DNA from: Candidatus Cloacimonadota bacterium | GTDB lineage: Bacteria; Cloacimonadota; Cloacimonadia; Cloacimonadales; Cloacimonadaceae | Assembly (NCBI GenBank): GCA_020532515.1 | Contig: JAJBAY010000005.1 | Coordinates: 1 to 48,954, forward strand | Direction: 5' to 3' | Length of the DNA: 48,954 nucleotides | Shown: positions 37,297-45,895 of the stretch, piece by piece | Numbering within the stretch: the stretch's first letter is position 1 | Layout of the letters: each line of letters starts with the position of its first letter | The notes under the pieces: generated by a model | Seen by the model: only the letters and a program-made list of their open reading frames with translations | Database searches by the model: none | Told to the model about the DNA's origin: nothing | Translations under genes and position numbers: made by a program

Positions 37297-40200
37297 ATGC
37301 TCTATAATGAGATTTCTGCGCAGCTAAAGCACTCACAGTTCTTTGCGGGTCTGCTGCCGCTGAAGCGTGGCACCCAGATCTACCATCTCAATCAAAGCGC
37401 CAGAGCCTTGGTGGCAGCCCATCTTTGGGCCGAGACCGGCAAGGATATCATCCTGGTCTCGCAAGATGATATCATCGCCGAAGACCTCTGGGAAGATCTG
37501 GTCACTTTGGTGGGACGAGACCATGCCTACTATCTGCCGGATTACGAGATTCTGCCTTATGAAGAGCGCTCTCCGCACTACTCCATCCGCGCCACCAGGA
37601 TGATCACACTGCTGAATGCGGTTACCGATCAGCCGGCCATCTACAGCCTCTCCATCCGCTCATTTCTACGCTACATCCCCTGTAAAGCAAGTCTGGCCCG
37701 ACATATTTTACATCTGAAAACAGGTGACAGCATCGATCCTGAAACCTTACTCAAAAGCCTGCAAAATATGGGCTATGAGATCGAGTATCAGGTCTCCAAA
37801 GTCTATCAGGCAGCCCGGCGCGGTGGCATCATAGATATCTTTTCCCCGCCGAATCTGCAGCCCGTGCGTCTGGAATTTTGGGGCGATGAAATCATCTCCA
37901 TTCGCAGCTTTTCCACTAGTACTCAGCGCTCCATCCCCGGCGAAGTGGGCGAAGTAACCCTCATCCCCGCCCGGGAAATCTCGCTGGACGATATCGATTC
38001 CGGCTCTGTGATCATCTCCAAAGTGCGCGACACAGGCTTTTTTGAGGGCATAGAGAATTATTACAGCCTGCTCACCACCCAGCTTTCCTCCTTTGTAGAT
38101 TACTTCGAGGCTGACCAGAGCATCTTCGTGTTCAGCAATTTCAGCTATGTCAAGGAAGAGATTCAGGCTCTTACCGAACAGACCTTTACCCAATACCATA
38201 AAGAGCTGAAACGCAGCAGCCGCGGCAAGGTGCCCAAGGTGAATAAACTCATCCTGGACGAAGAGGCTTTCTACCAGCGCATCAATGCCCGTGAAACCCT
38301 TTTTGTATCCCAAAGCGAATTTATCCTGCCCGAAATCAAAGAGAATATCCGCGCTCCTTTCGAATCCCAGCCCGTTTTTGAAGCCGATCTCTCCCTGGTA
38401 GCAGATACTCTGAAAGCCAAGCTGGATCAAGGCTGGCAGCATGTTCTACTCTTTGACAACCGTTCCCAGGAAAAGCGCACACGTCAATTGATCTCTGAAG
38501 ATGCCGCCTATCAGAGCCATATCGGTGTTCTGCATGAAGGCTTTGAGATCGAGGATGCCCGCCTGGGCATCTGGACCGATCATGAGATCTTTAACCGCTA
38601 CAAGCGCAAGCGTTATGCCCCCCGTTTTGCCCCAGGCGAGAGCATTGTGGATTACGAGAACCTCAAACCCGGGGATTATGTGGTGCATGTGGATCACGGC
38701 ATCGGTGTCTTTGAGGGCCTCAAAATCATCCGGCTGGACGGACAGGAAGTGGAGTGTCTGGTGCTCCGCTATGCCAATGACGACCGCGTCTATGTGCCTA
38801 CCTTCCAGCTTTCTCTGGTCAGCAGATACGTGGCCGAAGAGGGCGCAGCTCCCACTTTGAACCGCCTGGGCAGCGCCAAATGGCAAAACACCAAACGCCG
38901 CGCCACTCAGCAGATTGAGCTAATTGCCGCAGACCTGGTCAGGCTATATGCCGAGCGCAGCAGCCGTCCCGGCCTCGCTCACGCTGTGGATACCGAGTGG
39001 CAAAAGGACCTGGAAAGCTCCTTCATCTATGATGATACGCCTGATCAGGCCAGGGCCAGCCGCGAGATCAAGGACGATATGGAGCTTCCTACCCCGATGG
39101 AGCGTTTGCTCTGTGGTGATGTGGGTTTTGGCAAGACCGAGGTCGCCATCCGCGCCGCCTTCAAAGCGGTGAATAGCGGCTTTCAAGTGGCCGTGCTAGC
39201 TCCTACTACTCTCTTGGTAGAACAGCATTTCCGTGTCTTCAAAGAACGCCTCGTCCAATATCCTGTGCGCATCGCCATGCTTTCCCGTTTCCGCTCCAAA
39301 GCCATGATCGATAAAGAGATCCAGGATATCGCCGCCGGCAAAGTGGATATCGCCATCGGCACGCATCGCCTGCTTTCCAAAGACATTAAATTCCCCAAAT
39401 TGGGACTCCTCGTTATCGATGAAGAACACCGCTTTGGCGTGCGCCACAAAGACCGCCTGCGCCGGCTGCAAAGCAATGTGGATACGCTATATATGAGCGC
39501 TACCCCCATCCCTCGTACCCTGAATATGGCGCTGGCCAAACTCAAGGAAATCTCCCTGATGCAGACCTCACCCAAAGAGCGCTTGCCCATCCGCACCATC
39601 ATCACCCCGCGGGATCTGGAAGTGATCAAAGACGCCATTCGCCGCGAAGTGGACCGCGGTGGCCAAATCTTCTTCGTACACAACCGCGTCCAGACCATCG
39701 AAACCGTCGCTCTGGAATTGCGCCGCGAAATGCCCGATGTCAGCTTCCTGGTGGGACATGCGCAAATGCCCGAAAAGCATCTGGAAGAGGTGATGAAAGC
39801 CTTTGTGGAGCGCGAAGCCCAGGTTCTGGTCTGCACCACCATCATCGAAAATGGCATCGATATCCCCAATGCCAATACCATCTTGATCGATCGCGCCGAT
39901 AACTTCGGCCTGGCCCAGCTCTATCAAATGCGCGGACGCGTGGGACGCAGCAACCGCCGTGCCTATGCCTACCTGCTGATCCCCAAAGGCACCACCACCG
40001 TGGCCAGACAGCGCCTCGAAGCCCTCACCCAATACGACTATCTGGGCGCCGGATTCCAGGTGGCCCTGCGCGATCTCGAACTCCGCGGAGCCGGAACCAT
40101 CCTGGGCACCAAACAAAGCGGCATCATCCAAGCCATCGGTTTTAACTATTACAATCGCCTCCTGGGCCACGCCATCGAAGCGGTGGAAAGCGGCGATACC

Positions 40201-40674
40201 TCCAGCCTTTACGCAGACGACGATCCCAGCACCCGCCAAAGCATCCGCACCGAAGTCGATCTCTACTTCCCCCCTGAATATATCGATAACGATGAAGAAC
40301 GCCTGCGTGTCTATCGCCGCCTCTCCGAGCTGGAAAACCTGGCCGATATCGAGGACTTTGCCACTGAACTCACCGACCGCTTTGGTGAAATCCCCCAAAA
40401 TGCCCAGTGGCTACTGCTTTACTTCAAGATCGACCTATTGGCCAAGAGGCTGAAGCTGCGCAATTGCACCGTGAAACGCGGCACCATGACCATCGAATTC
40501 GACGGCTCACATACCCCGCCCAAGGCCAATATCCTGCGCTTTGGCGGCAAACTGAGCGAGCCCTTCCGCTTTGAAGCAGAGCGCAATCTCAAGATCATCA
40601 TCGAGCTGGAAGATGGGCTGGATTCCTTGCAGCAGTTTGAAAGGGCGATTGAGATATTGGTGATGTGGGATTAA
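37297..40674 (+). CDS. mfd: transcription-repair coupling factor Mfd
   Basis: This 1125-aa protein removes stalled RNA polymerase and recruits UvrA. The UvrB-like N-terminal module spans about residues 1-330. The CarD-like polymerase-interacting domain begins near 455 (LKPGDYVVHVDHGIGVFEGL). The translocase has Walker A GDVGFGKTE (Lys613) and the DEEH box (Asp708-His711). SATPIPRTLNMAL, TTIIENGIDIPNANT and QMRGRVGRS follow, then the C-terminal TRCF domain (about 995-1095). Length is close to the E. coli protein. AGGAG precedes the ATG. It ends only 30 bases from the convergent drmB, with no visible terminator between. Confidence 0.97.
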   Translation: MLYNEISAQLKHSQFFAGLLPLKRGTQIYHLNQSARALVAAHLWAETGKDIILVSQDDIIAEDLWEDLVTLVGRDHAYYLPDYEILPYEERSPHYSIRATRMITLLNAVTDQPAIYSLSIRSFLRYIPCKASLARHILHLKTGDSIDPETLLKSLQNMGYEIEYQVSKVYQAARRGGIIDIFSPPNLQPVRLEFWGDEIISIRSFSTSTQRSIPGEVGEVTLIPAREISLDDIDSGSVIISKVRDTGFFEGIENYYSLLTTQLSSFVDYFEADQSIFVFSNFSYVKEEIQALTEQTFTQYHKELKRSSRGKVPKVNKLILDEEAFYQRINARETLFVSQSEFILPEIKENIRAPFESQPVFEADLSLVADTLKAKLDQGWQHVLLFDNRSQEKRTRQLISEDAAYQSHIGVLHEGFEIEDARLGIWTDHEIFNRYKRKRYAPRFAPGESIVDYENLKPGDYVVHVDHGIGVFEGLKIIRLDGQEVECLVLRYANDDRVYVPTFQLSLVSRYVAEEGAAPTLNRLGSAKWQNTKRRATQQIELIAADLVRLYAERSSRPGLAHAVDTEWQKDLESSFIYDDTPDQARASREIKDDMELPTPMERLLCGDVGFGKTEVAIRAAFKAVNSGFQVAVLAPTTLLVEQHFRVFKERLVQYPVRIAMLSRFRSKAMIDKEIQDIAAGKVDIAIGTHRLLSKDIKFPKLGLLVIDEEHRFGVRHKDRLRRLQSNVDTLYMSATPIPRTLNMALAKLKEISLMQTSPKERLPIRTIITPRDLEVIKDAIRREVDRGGQIFFVHNRVQTIETVALELRREMPDVSFLVGHAQMPEKHLEEVMKAFVEREAQVLVCTTIIENGIDIPNANTILIDRADNFGLAQLYQMRGRVGRSNRRAYAYLLIPKGTTTVARQRLEALTQYDYLGAGFQVALRDLELRGAGTILGTKQSGIIQAIGFNYYNRLLGHAIEAVESGDTSSLYADDDPSTRQSIRTEVDLYFPPEYIDNDEERLRVYRRLSELENLADIEDFATELTDRFGEIPQNAQWLLLYFKIDLLAKRLKLRNCTVKRGTMTIEFDGSHTPPKANILRFGGKLSEPFRFEAERNLKIIIELEDGLDSLQQFERAIEILVMWD

Positions 40675-40704
40675 GGGATTACTGCGGTTTCTTAGTCTAT
40701 TATA

Positions 40705-42333
40705 TCATCGTGATAGAGCTTTAATAAACCCATAGTCATCGTTAATAACTAATGCCCTATCAAGTAATAGGTTAAAAGACTCACAAGAGGTTTCTGGAAG
40801 CAAGCTGCACGAGAAGCACACAGAGTTATTGCTGTTGCATACAGGATCGTTGGTACAAAACCTTGCCTTATCAAAAGCCTCAGCCAGCAATTGGCGGAGG
40901 TCACCTCTTTCTGTGATGGTAACTATTCCCCCATAGCTACCTTCAGAACCGGCAACAGTATAGATCATAATCCCGGCGTGAAAACCTGAAGAACAATAAA
41001 TCCTTTCGCTCAGGGAAGAAGCGGGATAGCCACATACAAATTCAAGTTGTTTAATAAGTAAATGTGAGATTGTGTGAAGTAGAATGTACTTATATAAAGC
41101 GTAACCTGTGATATTATCATTGCCGAAGGGATTGAAGTTTTTGAGAGCTTCGCTATGATTACTAAAGCGTTGTCGAAAACTCTCATGCTGCTGGGCGGTC
41201 AAGTACCATTTACGAATTGCAAGATCATCAAAGACCATAAGGAAACCTTCGCCTGCCAATTCTACACTAGGAAGATACCGGGTTTTTTCCCCCGCGTTTG
41301 TAACATGTCTGGATTTACCTGTTTCAAAAATTGTGCCGGAGCTAATGGGATTGATTCTACTGTAAGAGCACAATACCGTAGCCATACTCAAAGTTCTGAT
41401 TGAAATTAATGATATGGTGTTAGTTATAGGAGGCATTGATTTGAGATAGATCGGATCTTCGTCGGCAAAGTCATCATTTTTAGCTTTGGAGATCATATAT
41501 TCAAATTCATCACATCTATAATTCATTTCGGAGCCAGGATCATCTTCACTGCTTCTTTTTGAGACAGGGATCATCAGGCTTCTCAGTATTTCCGGAAAAT
41601 AAACACTGTTGCTCGATTTTAAAACTGTTTGCATTGATTCCTTGTCTGATGCTGGATTGAAGATACCAGACAGGTTTACCGATAACTTACATCTTTTACA
41701 AGAGATCCAGATTGATCCTAAATTATCCCGGTTAGCTGAGCTGCGGTACATGAACTCGTGTTTTTCACACTTCTCTGCTCCTAAATCCTTATCGTTGAAC
41801 CAGTCTTCCCAAGGGAAATCTCCAATTTGCCCTGCCTCAGAGACTTGGATGAATCTGACCTGCTCCAGCAATATATACTTTGCCTTCTTGGCACCTGATG
41901 CCATTTGGCAATCGGGGCAGTAAAGATTGAATCTGCCTTTCAGATTCGTCATCTTGTATCTGTGCTGCCAATCGGAGTATTTCATAAAGCGCTTGCACAC
42001 AGGGCAAAACATCCATTGAGGAAAGAATTCTGCCGAGATTAAGCTGGTATCTGATGCAACTTTGTGTCCTGAATGAGTCGTGCTATTTGATGGTACTTTT
42101 AGAAGATATGTCAGATTAGGAAAGGTGGCCTTCAATCTACTAATTAGCCTGTGGTCTTGTACAGAAATAGAATTAACTGTTTCTCTATCTTTGCCATCGA
42201 CCTCATGGATAAAGTATGGCCACTTCTCAAGGGGTTGAATTTGCAGAGATCCCTCTGGAGTCTCAATCAAGGACCCTATCCCCCCATAAGAGCTAATCAC
42301 ACCATGACAGGATAACTCATAGTATCTATTCAT
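40705..42333 (-). CDS. drmB: DISARM protein DrmB (DUF1998)
   Basis: This 542-aa protein has a zinc-ribbon-like pair of CxxC motifs (Cys110/113 and Cys139/142) and a third cluster (CEKH, CKRCK). A C-terminal DUF1998 domain shows LLHTISHLLIKQLEFVCGYP, then LSERIYCSS, EGSYGGI, DPVCNSNNSVCFSC and LLPETSCESFN. In DISARM, DrmB partners the DrmA helicase in a DNA-binding complex. The start overlaps the end of drmA by eight bases (ATGAATAG), with AGAGGA upstream. The base composition is visibly more AT-rich than the neighbouring mfd. No drmC follows; the next gene is convergent mfd. Family assignment is by recognised motifs and by the neighbour. Confidence 0.85.
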   Translation of the reverse strand: MNRYYELSCHGVISSYGGIGSLIETPEGSLQIQPLEKWPYFIHEVDGKDRETVNSISVQDHRLISRLKATFPNLTYLLKVPSNSTTHSGHKVASDTSLISAEFFPQWMFCPVCKRFMKYSDWQHRYKMTNLKGRFNLYCPDCQMASGAKKAKYILLEQVRFIQVSEAGQIGDFPWEDWFNDKDLGAEKCEKHEFMYRSSANRDNLGSIWISCKRCKLSVNLSGIFNPASDKESMQTVLKSSNSVYFPEILRSLMIPVSKRSSEDDPGSEMNYRCDEFEYMISKAKNDDFADEDPIYLKSMPPITNTISLISIRTLSMATVLCSYSRINPISSGTIFETGKSRHVTNAGEKTRYLPSVELAGEGFLMVFDDLAIRKWYLTAQQHESFRQRFSNHSEALKNFNPFGNDNITGYALYKYILLHTISHLLIKQLEFVCGYPASSLSERIYCSSGFHAGIMIYTVAGSEGSYGGIVTITERGDLRQLLAEAFDKARFCTNDPVCNSNNSVCFSCSLLPETSCESFNLLLDRALVINDDYGFIKALSR

Positions 42334-45300
42334 AATCTGTGTTCCTCTTTTTCGCTCTAGGTGGTGCGAGTTTAATCACTGCATTCGGGCTGATCTCACG
42401 CATAGAATTCATGGTAAGCCAATCGCTATCATCATAATCCATTATAGTGGCGTCTGATGCATTAAGCAAAAGCTTTCTGAAAGTGAGCTCGGGATCGATT
42501 GATAGCTTTTCTTGCAAAATATCCATGTGTGTTTTTAGCCTGGATCGGAAAAATGGCATCATTGTAGGATCATCCTGCATCCTCTTAGACATAAAATTGA
42601 TATAATCGTCAAGATCCTGTAAGCTAAGGTCTTGGAGAGAAGAAATACCCTTTATCATACGGATATAAGCCGCCAAAAGAGTTGGCATCATCTTGCGAAT
42701 TGCTACGCGTGTGTAAGGAGTAACAGATATTGGCTCTACATAGCGATAGTAATTTTGGTGAAATGAAGCGAAATTTTCGTAGTGTGACTTATCTCTGGCT
42801 TTGAATGGGTTAAAAAGGGTAAGCACTAGCCCGGGGTGATTACGAGCAATACGACTTGTAACCTGGATATATTCCGAAACACTTTTGGGTTGCCCGTTCA
42901 TTAATATCAGATTCAAGCGGGGAATGTCAAGACCCACCGAGATCATATTCGTGGCAAACACAATATCAATGGCGTTGCTCTGAACTTGACTGGGATCATT
43001 ACTTAAGATGCTCGGCATCTCCAGGGATTTGAGCACTTGTTTTACTTCGTGGCCAGGAATCCGGCTTGTTAATTCTTTGGGATGGCGCAACCAAAACTTC
43101 TTGCTACTGGGATTACGCCTGAGAACCATCTGAGAGTATGCTTGCTGTACTTCATCTCTGGTTTTACTGTACATACGTCCAAGTTCTCTCAGTGAATTAT
43201 AGTAAGACACCACCGTCCAATAGTTATCGAGATCTTCATCAATCCGGCCTGCTAACTCAAGACGTCCGAACAAGAGCAGAGCCAGTAGCTTTACTTGGGT
43301 AGATGTAACTGTCTTACCCGTGGGGCAGATGCCAACATATTCCCGATTAAGGTTGTTCTGGTCTGTTTTGGCAAAGAAGTTATCCCCAAAATGCAACCCT
43401 GAAGGAGGAAAAGTAAATACATCTCGATTACCAAATAGCCCTTTCACCTGAGCGGCAGCGTTTTTAATTGTAGCTGTGGAGGCTACAATTCTGGGCATTT
43501 TATTCCTCTTTTTGCACAGCATTTCTACTACGCTTTCAAATAAAGCCGAGATGCTACCCAAGGGACCGGAAATAAGATGCAGTTCGTCTTGGATTATTAG
43601 GTCTGGAGGCAGATTACCCTCTTCAGAACCAAAAAAGGCTGAAGCTTCTTCTACCCAGGCAAGGCGAGCAAACTTATCAACAGTGGCAAAAAGCAATGAC
43701 GGTGGATTGTGATAAAGGCTTTCATCCACTAAATCTATCGGCAAACCTTGGTGAAAAAAGCATTCTGGATTTAGACAAAAAACCTCAAATTTATCCTTCA
43801 GGCTGTTGAATCCTATTTTATCCTCGCCAATGAGGCTAGTGCCACACCAAGGACAATGGCTGATAGGAAACTTATTTTGCCGCTGAGCTTCTTCTATATT
43901 TGGCACCTCAAAGATCTTGTTGATAACATCTTCTGCAGAGCCATCAGCATCTCGAAGCTTATTGGGCGAAGAAGCGACGCCTATCCATAGTCCTATGGAA
44001 AATGGCCCATTATCAATAGATTGCCGCATGAACTTGGAACAAACGTAATTCAGTGAAAGGATCATTCTGGATGCCCGCTCAAATTGCTGAGCAGTAAGCA
44101 AGCGCAAAGTATAACGCATAATCACGGAAGTACCGTATCCAGCAGAACCATATTTGAAACGTCTGAACAAAAGCGAGAACATTGATAGCAGGAAATAGGC
44201 TTCGGTTTTACCTCCTCCGGTAGGAAACCAGAGCAAGTCAACACTATTAGACCTAGTCTCGGATTCAGGATTAGTAATGCACTCTATATTGATTAACAAG
44301 AACGCCAGCTGAAAAGCATGATAATATATGTTTTCTGCTTCATTGCCGGGTTCTGGATTTCCTTGGGGGTCAATCTTTAACATATTAATAAGCATCGCAC
44401 TATTAGCAAGACGATAAAGCGCCAAATAGCTTGGGTTATGTAGCAGTTGGATACCTTCACGCATTCTACTTAATGCACATCTCTGATTGGTAACCATCGT
44501 CTGTGCAGCTTCTTGATATCTGGAGTCGAGTTCAAGAGATGATTTAACCTGTGTTTCAACCCATGATTCATAACCATCCACAAAGAGGTTCAACCAATGC
44601 AGGATTTGAACGTCTGTGCTGGATGCATAGTAACTGCTGGCCTTGATTTTTAAGGCAGATCTGGCCTCACAATCAAGATTAGCGTTTATGGTAACAGGAG
44701 GTATTATTGAGGGAAGATACTCTGTTTGGATCAGCATTGTTTTTCCATCCACTTCATGCCAGGAACACGCGCAATTGTGCGCTTGAGCATATACTTTAGA
44801 ATCCCGATACTGACAATCAATGATTTTGTCTTCAAGAGTGGCATAGGAGGGCAATTGAGGTTGAGGAAGAGGAATGATATTACCGTTTTGCACTTTGATC
44901 TTGCACTGATACATACACACATAGTTCATGTTGGGGCTGCGCTTCTGCATATTGCCCAGAGATTTTCTGTCGTGGCTATTCTCCAATAGCACTTTCACCA
45001 CTTTTCGCTCTGGCTTGCTTTCAATCAATAACGAGTGTAATCTGTAAATTATCGAAGTATTATTGATTACTTTCGAATGAATACATACGGGTTTGTGAAT
45101 TTCGAGTTCAGACAAATCTATCCTATATTCAAAGGTATGCAAACGCCTTATCCAAACTTTTCGGTATAACGAAAATACCGATTCTAAGATGCTGTTTATC
45201 CTCTCATAACGATTTTTCTCTGCTCCTTTAGCCTTAATCGAGTTTAAGCGCTCGTAAACTTTTCGTCGAATGATTCTGATATTTTCAAAATCTCCACTTA

Positions 45301-45895
45301 TCTTTTCCATGCTGTTGCCTATCAGCTTTCTGGTAAGGGATACTGAATTAGTTTCATTGTCATAAGCCAGTAGGTTACCCAAGTACTCTTTATTATCGGC
45401 ATTAAGATGTCGAATCAGCTCATAATCCTGATAATCCATCTTGATTCGTAACTTAGGATGGATTTCCTGAGTGGGATCAAGTTGACGATAACTGCCAAAG
45501 CTGATGTTGACCACAAAATCTTGGGCTTCTCCATTCAGGCAGAATGATAGCCCCAAGGAGCTGGGGTAAAGCTCTGGCCGGGTAAAATCATCGTTGGATA
45601 TTTTCCCTTGATCCACGAAGTTATCTAATTCTTCAATACTTTTATCCCAGTCTGGATCATGTTGAGACTGTGGCTCTTCCTCGTCGAACAGATTAATTTC
45701 TATTTGCTGCTCATCATCTGAGGATTCGGACAGATTATTTAATTGAGGAAATATAATTCCCGACGAATACTTGTTGAGAGGATAGTCCGATATTATTTCT
45801 TCTTCATCGTTGTCAATAAAAGTATCGTTGCTTGGCCCAATTAAATGCTTGCTCAATAGTTCTTTGAGGATGTTTCTGGGATCGCTATTCTTCAT
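42326..45895 (-). CDS. drmA: DISARM helicase DrmA
   Basis: This 1189-aa SF2 helicase-like protein has Walker A WFPTGGGKTEA (Lys563), the DEAD-like box QDELH (Asp770-His773) and VASTATI. A late helicase lobe carries VFATNMISVGLDIPRLNLIL, then SEYIQVTSRIARN. A zinc-ribbon insert (CPWCGTSL, then CLNPECF) lies between the first motifs. The N-terminal 550 residues are a large accessory region typical of DrmA. Established work describes DrmA-DrmB as the core DISARM complex that senses foreign DNA. The ATG at 45895 has GGAG upstream and overlaps the end of drmE by 11 bases. All helicase motifs look intact, so the gene is probably active. Confidence 0.88.
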   Translation of the reverse strand: MKNSDPRNILKELLSKHLIGPSNDTFIDNDEEEIISDYPLNKYSSGIIFPQLNNLSESSDDEQQIEINLFDEEEPQSQHDPDWDKSIEELDNFVDQGKISNDDFTRPELYPSSLGLSFCLNGEAQDFVVNISFGSYRQLDPTQEIHPKLRIKMDYQDYELIRHLNADNKEYLGNLLAYDNETNSVSLTRKLIGNSMEKISGDFENIRIIRRKVYERLNSIKAKGAEKNRYERINSILESVFSLYRKVWIRRLHTFEYRIDLSELEIHKPVCIHSKVINNTSIIYRLHSLLIESKPERKVVKVLLENSHDRKSLGNMQKRSPNMNYVCMYQCKIKVQNGNIIPLPQPQLPSYATLEDKIIDCQYRDSKVYAQAHNCACSWHEVDGKTMLIQTEYLPSIIPPVTINANLDCEARSALKIKASSYYASSTDVQILHWLNLFVDGYESWVETQVKSSLELDSRYQEAAQTMVTNQRCALSRMREGIQLLHNPSYLALYRLANSAMLINMLKIDPQGNPEPGNEAENIYYHAFQLAFLLINIECITNPESETRSNSVDLLWFPTGGGKTEAYFLLSMFSLLFRRFKYGSAGYGTSVIMRYTLRLLTAQQFERASRMILSLNYVCSKFMRQSIDNGPFSIGLWIGVASSPNKLRDADGSAEDVINKIFEVPNIEEAQRQNKFPISHCPWCGTSLIGEDKIGFNSLKDKFEVFCLNPECFFHQGLPIDLVDESLYHNPPSLLFATVDKFARLAWVEEASAFFGSEEGNLPPDLIIQDELHLISGPLGSISALFESVVEMLCKKRNKMPRIVASTATIKNAAAQVKGLFGNRDVFTFPPSGLHFGDNFFAKTDQNNLNREYVGICPTGKTVTSTQVKLLALLLFGRLELAGRIDEDLDNYWTVVSYYNSLRELGRMYSKTRDEVQQAYSQMVLRRNPSSKKFWLRHPKELTSRIPGHEVKQVLKSLEMPSILSNDPSQVQSNAIDIVFATNMISVGLDIPRLNLILMNGQPKSVSEYIQVTSRIARNHPGLVLTLFNPFKARDKSHYENFASFHQNYYRYVEPISVTPYTRVAIRKMMPTLLAAYIRMIKGISSLQDLSLQDLDDYINFMSKRMQDDPTMMPFFRSRLKTHMDILQEKLSIDPELTFRKLLLNASDATIMDYDDSDWLTMNSMREISPNAVIKLAPPRAKKRNTDYE

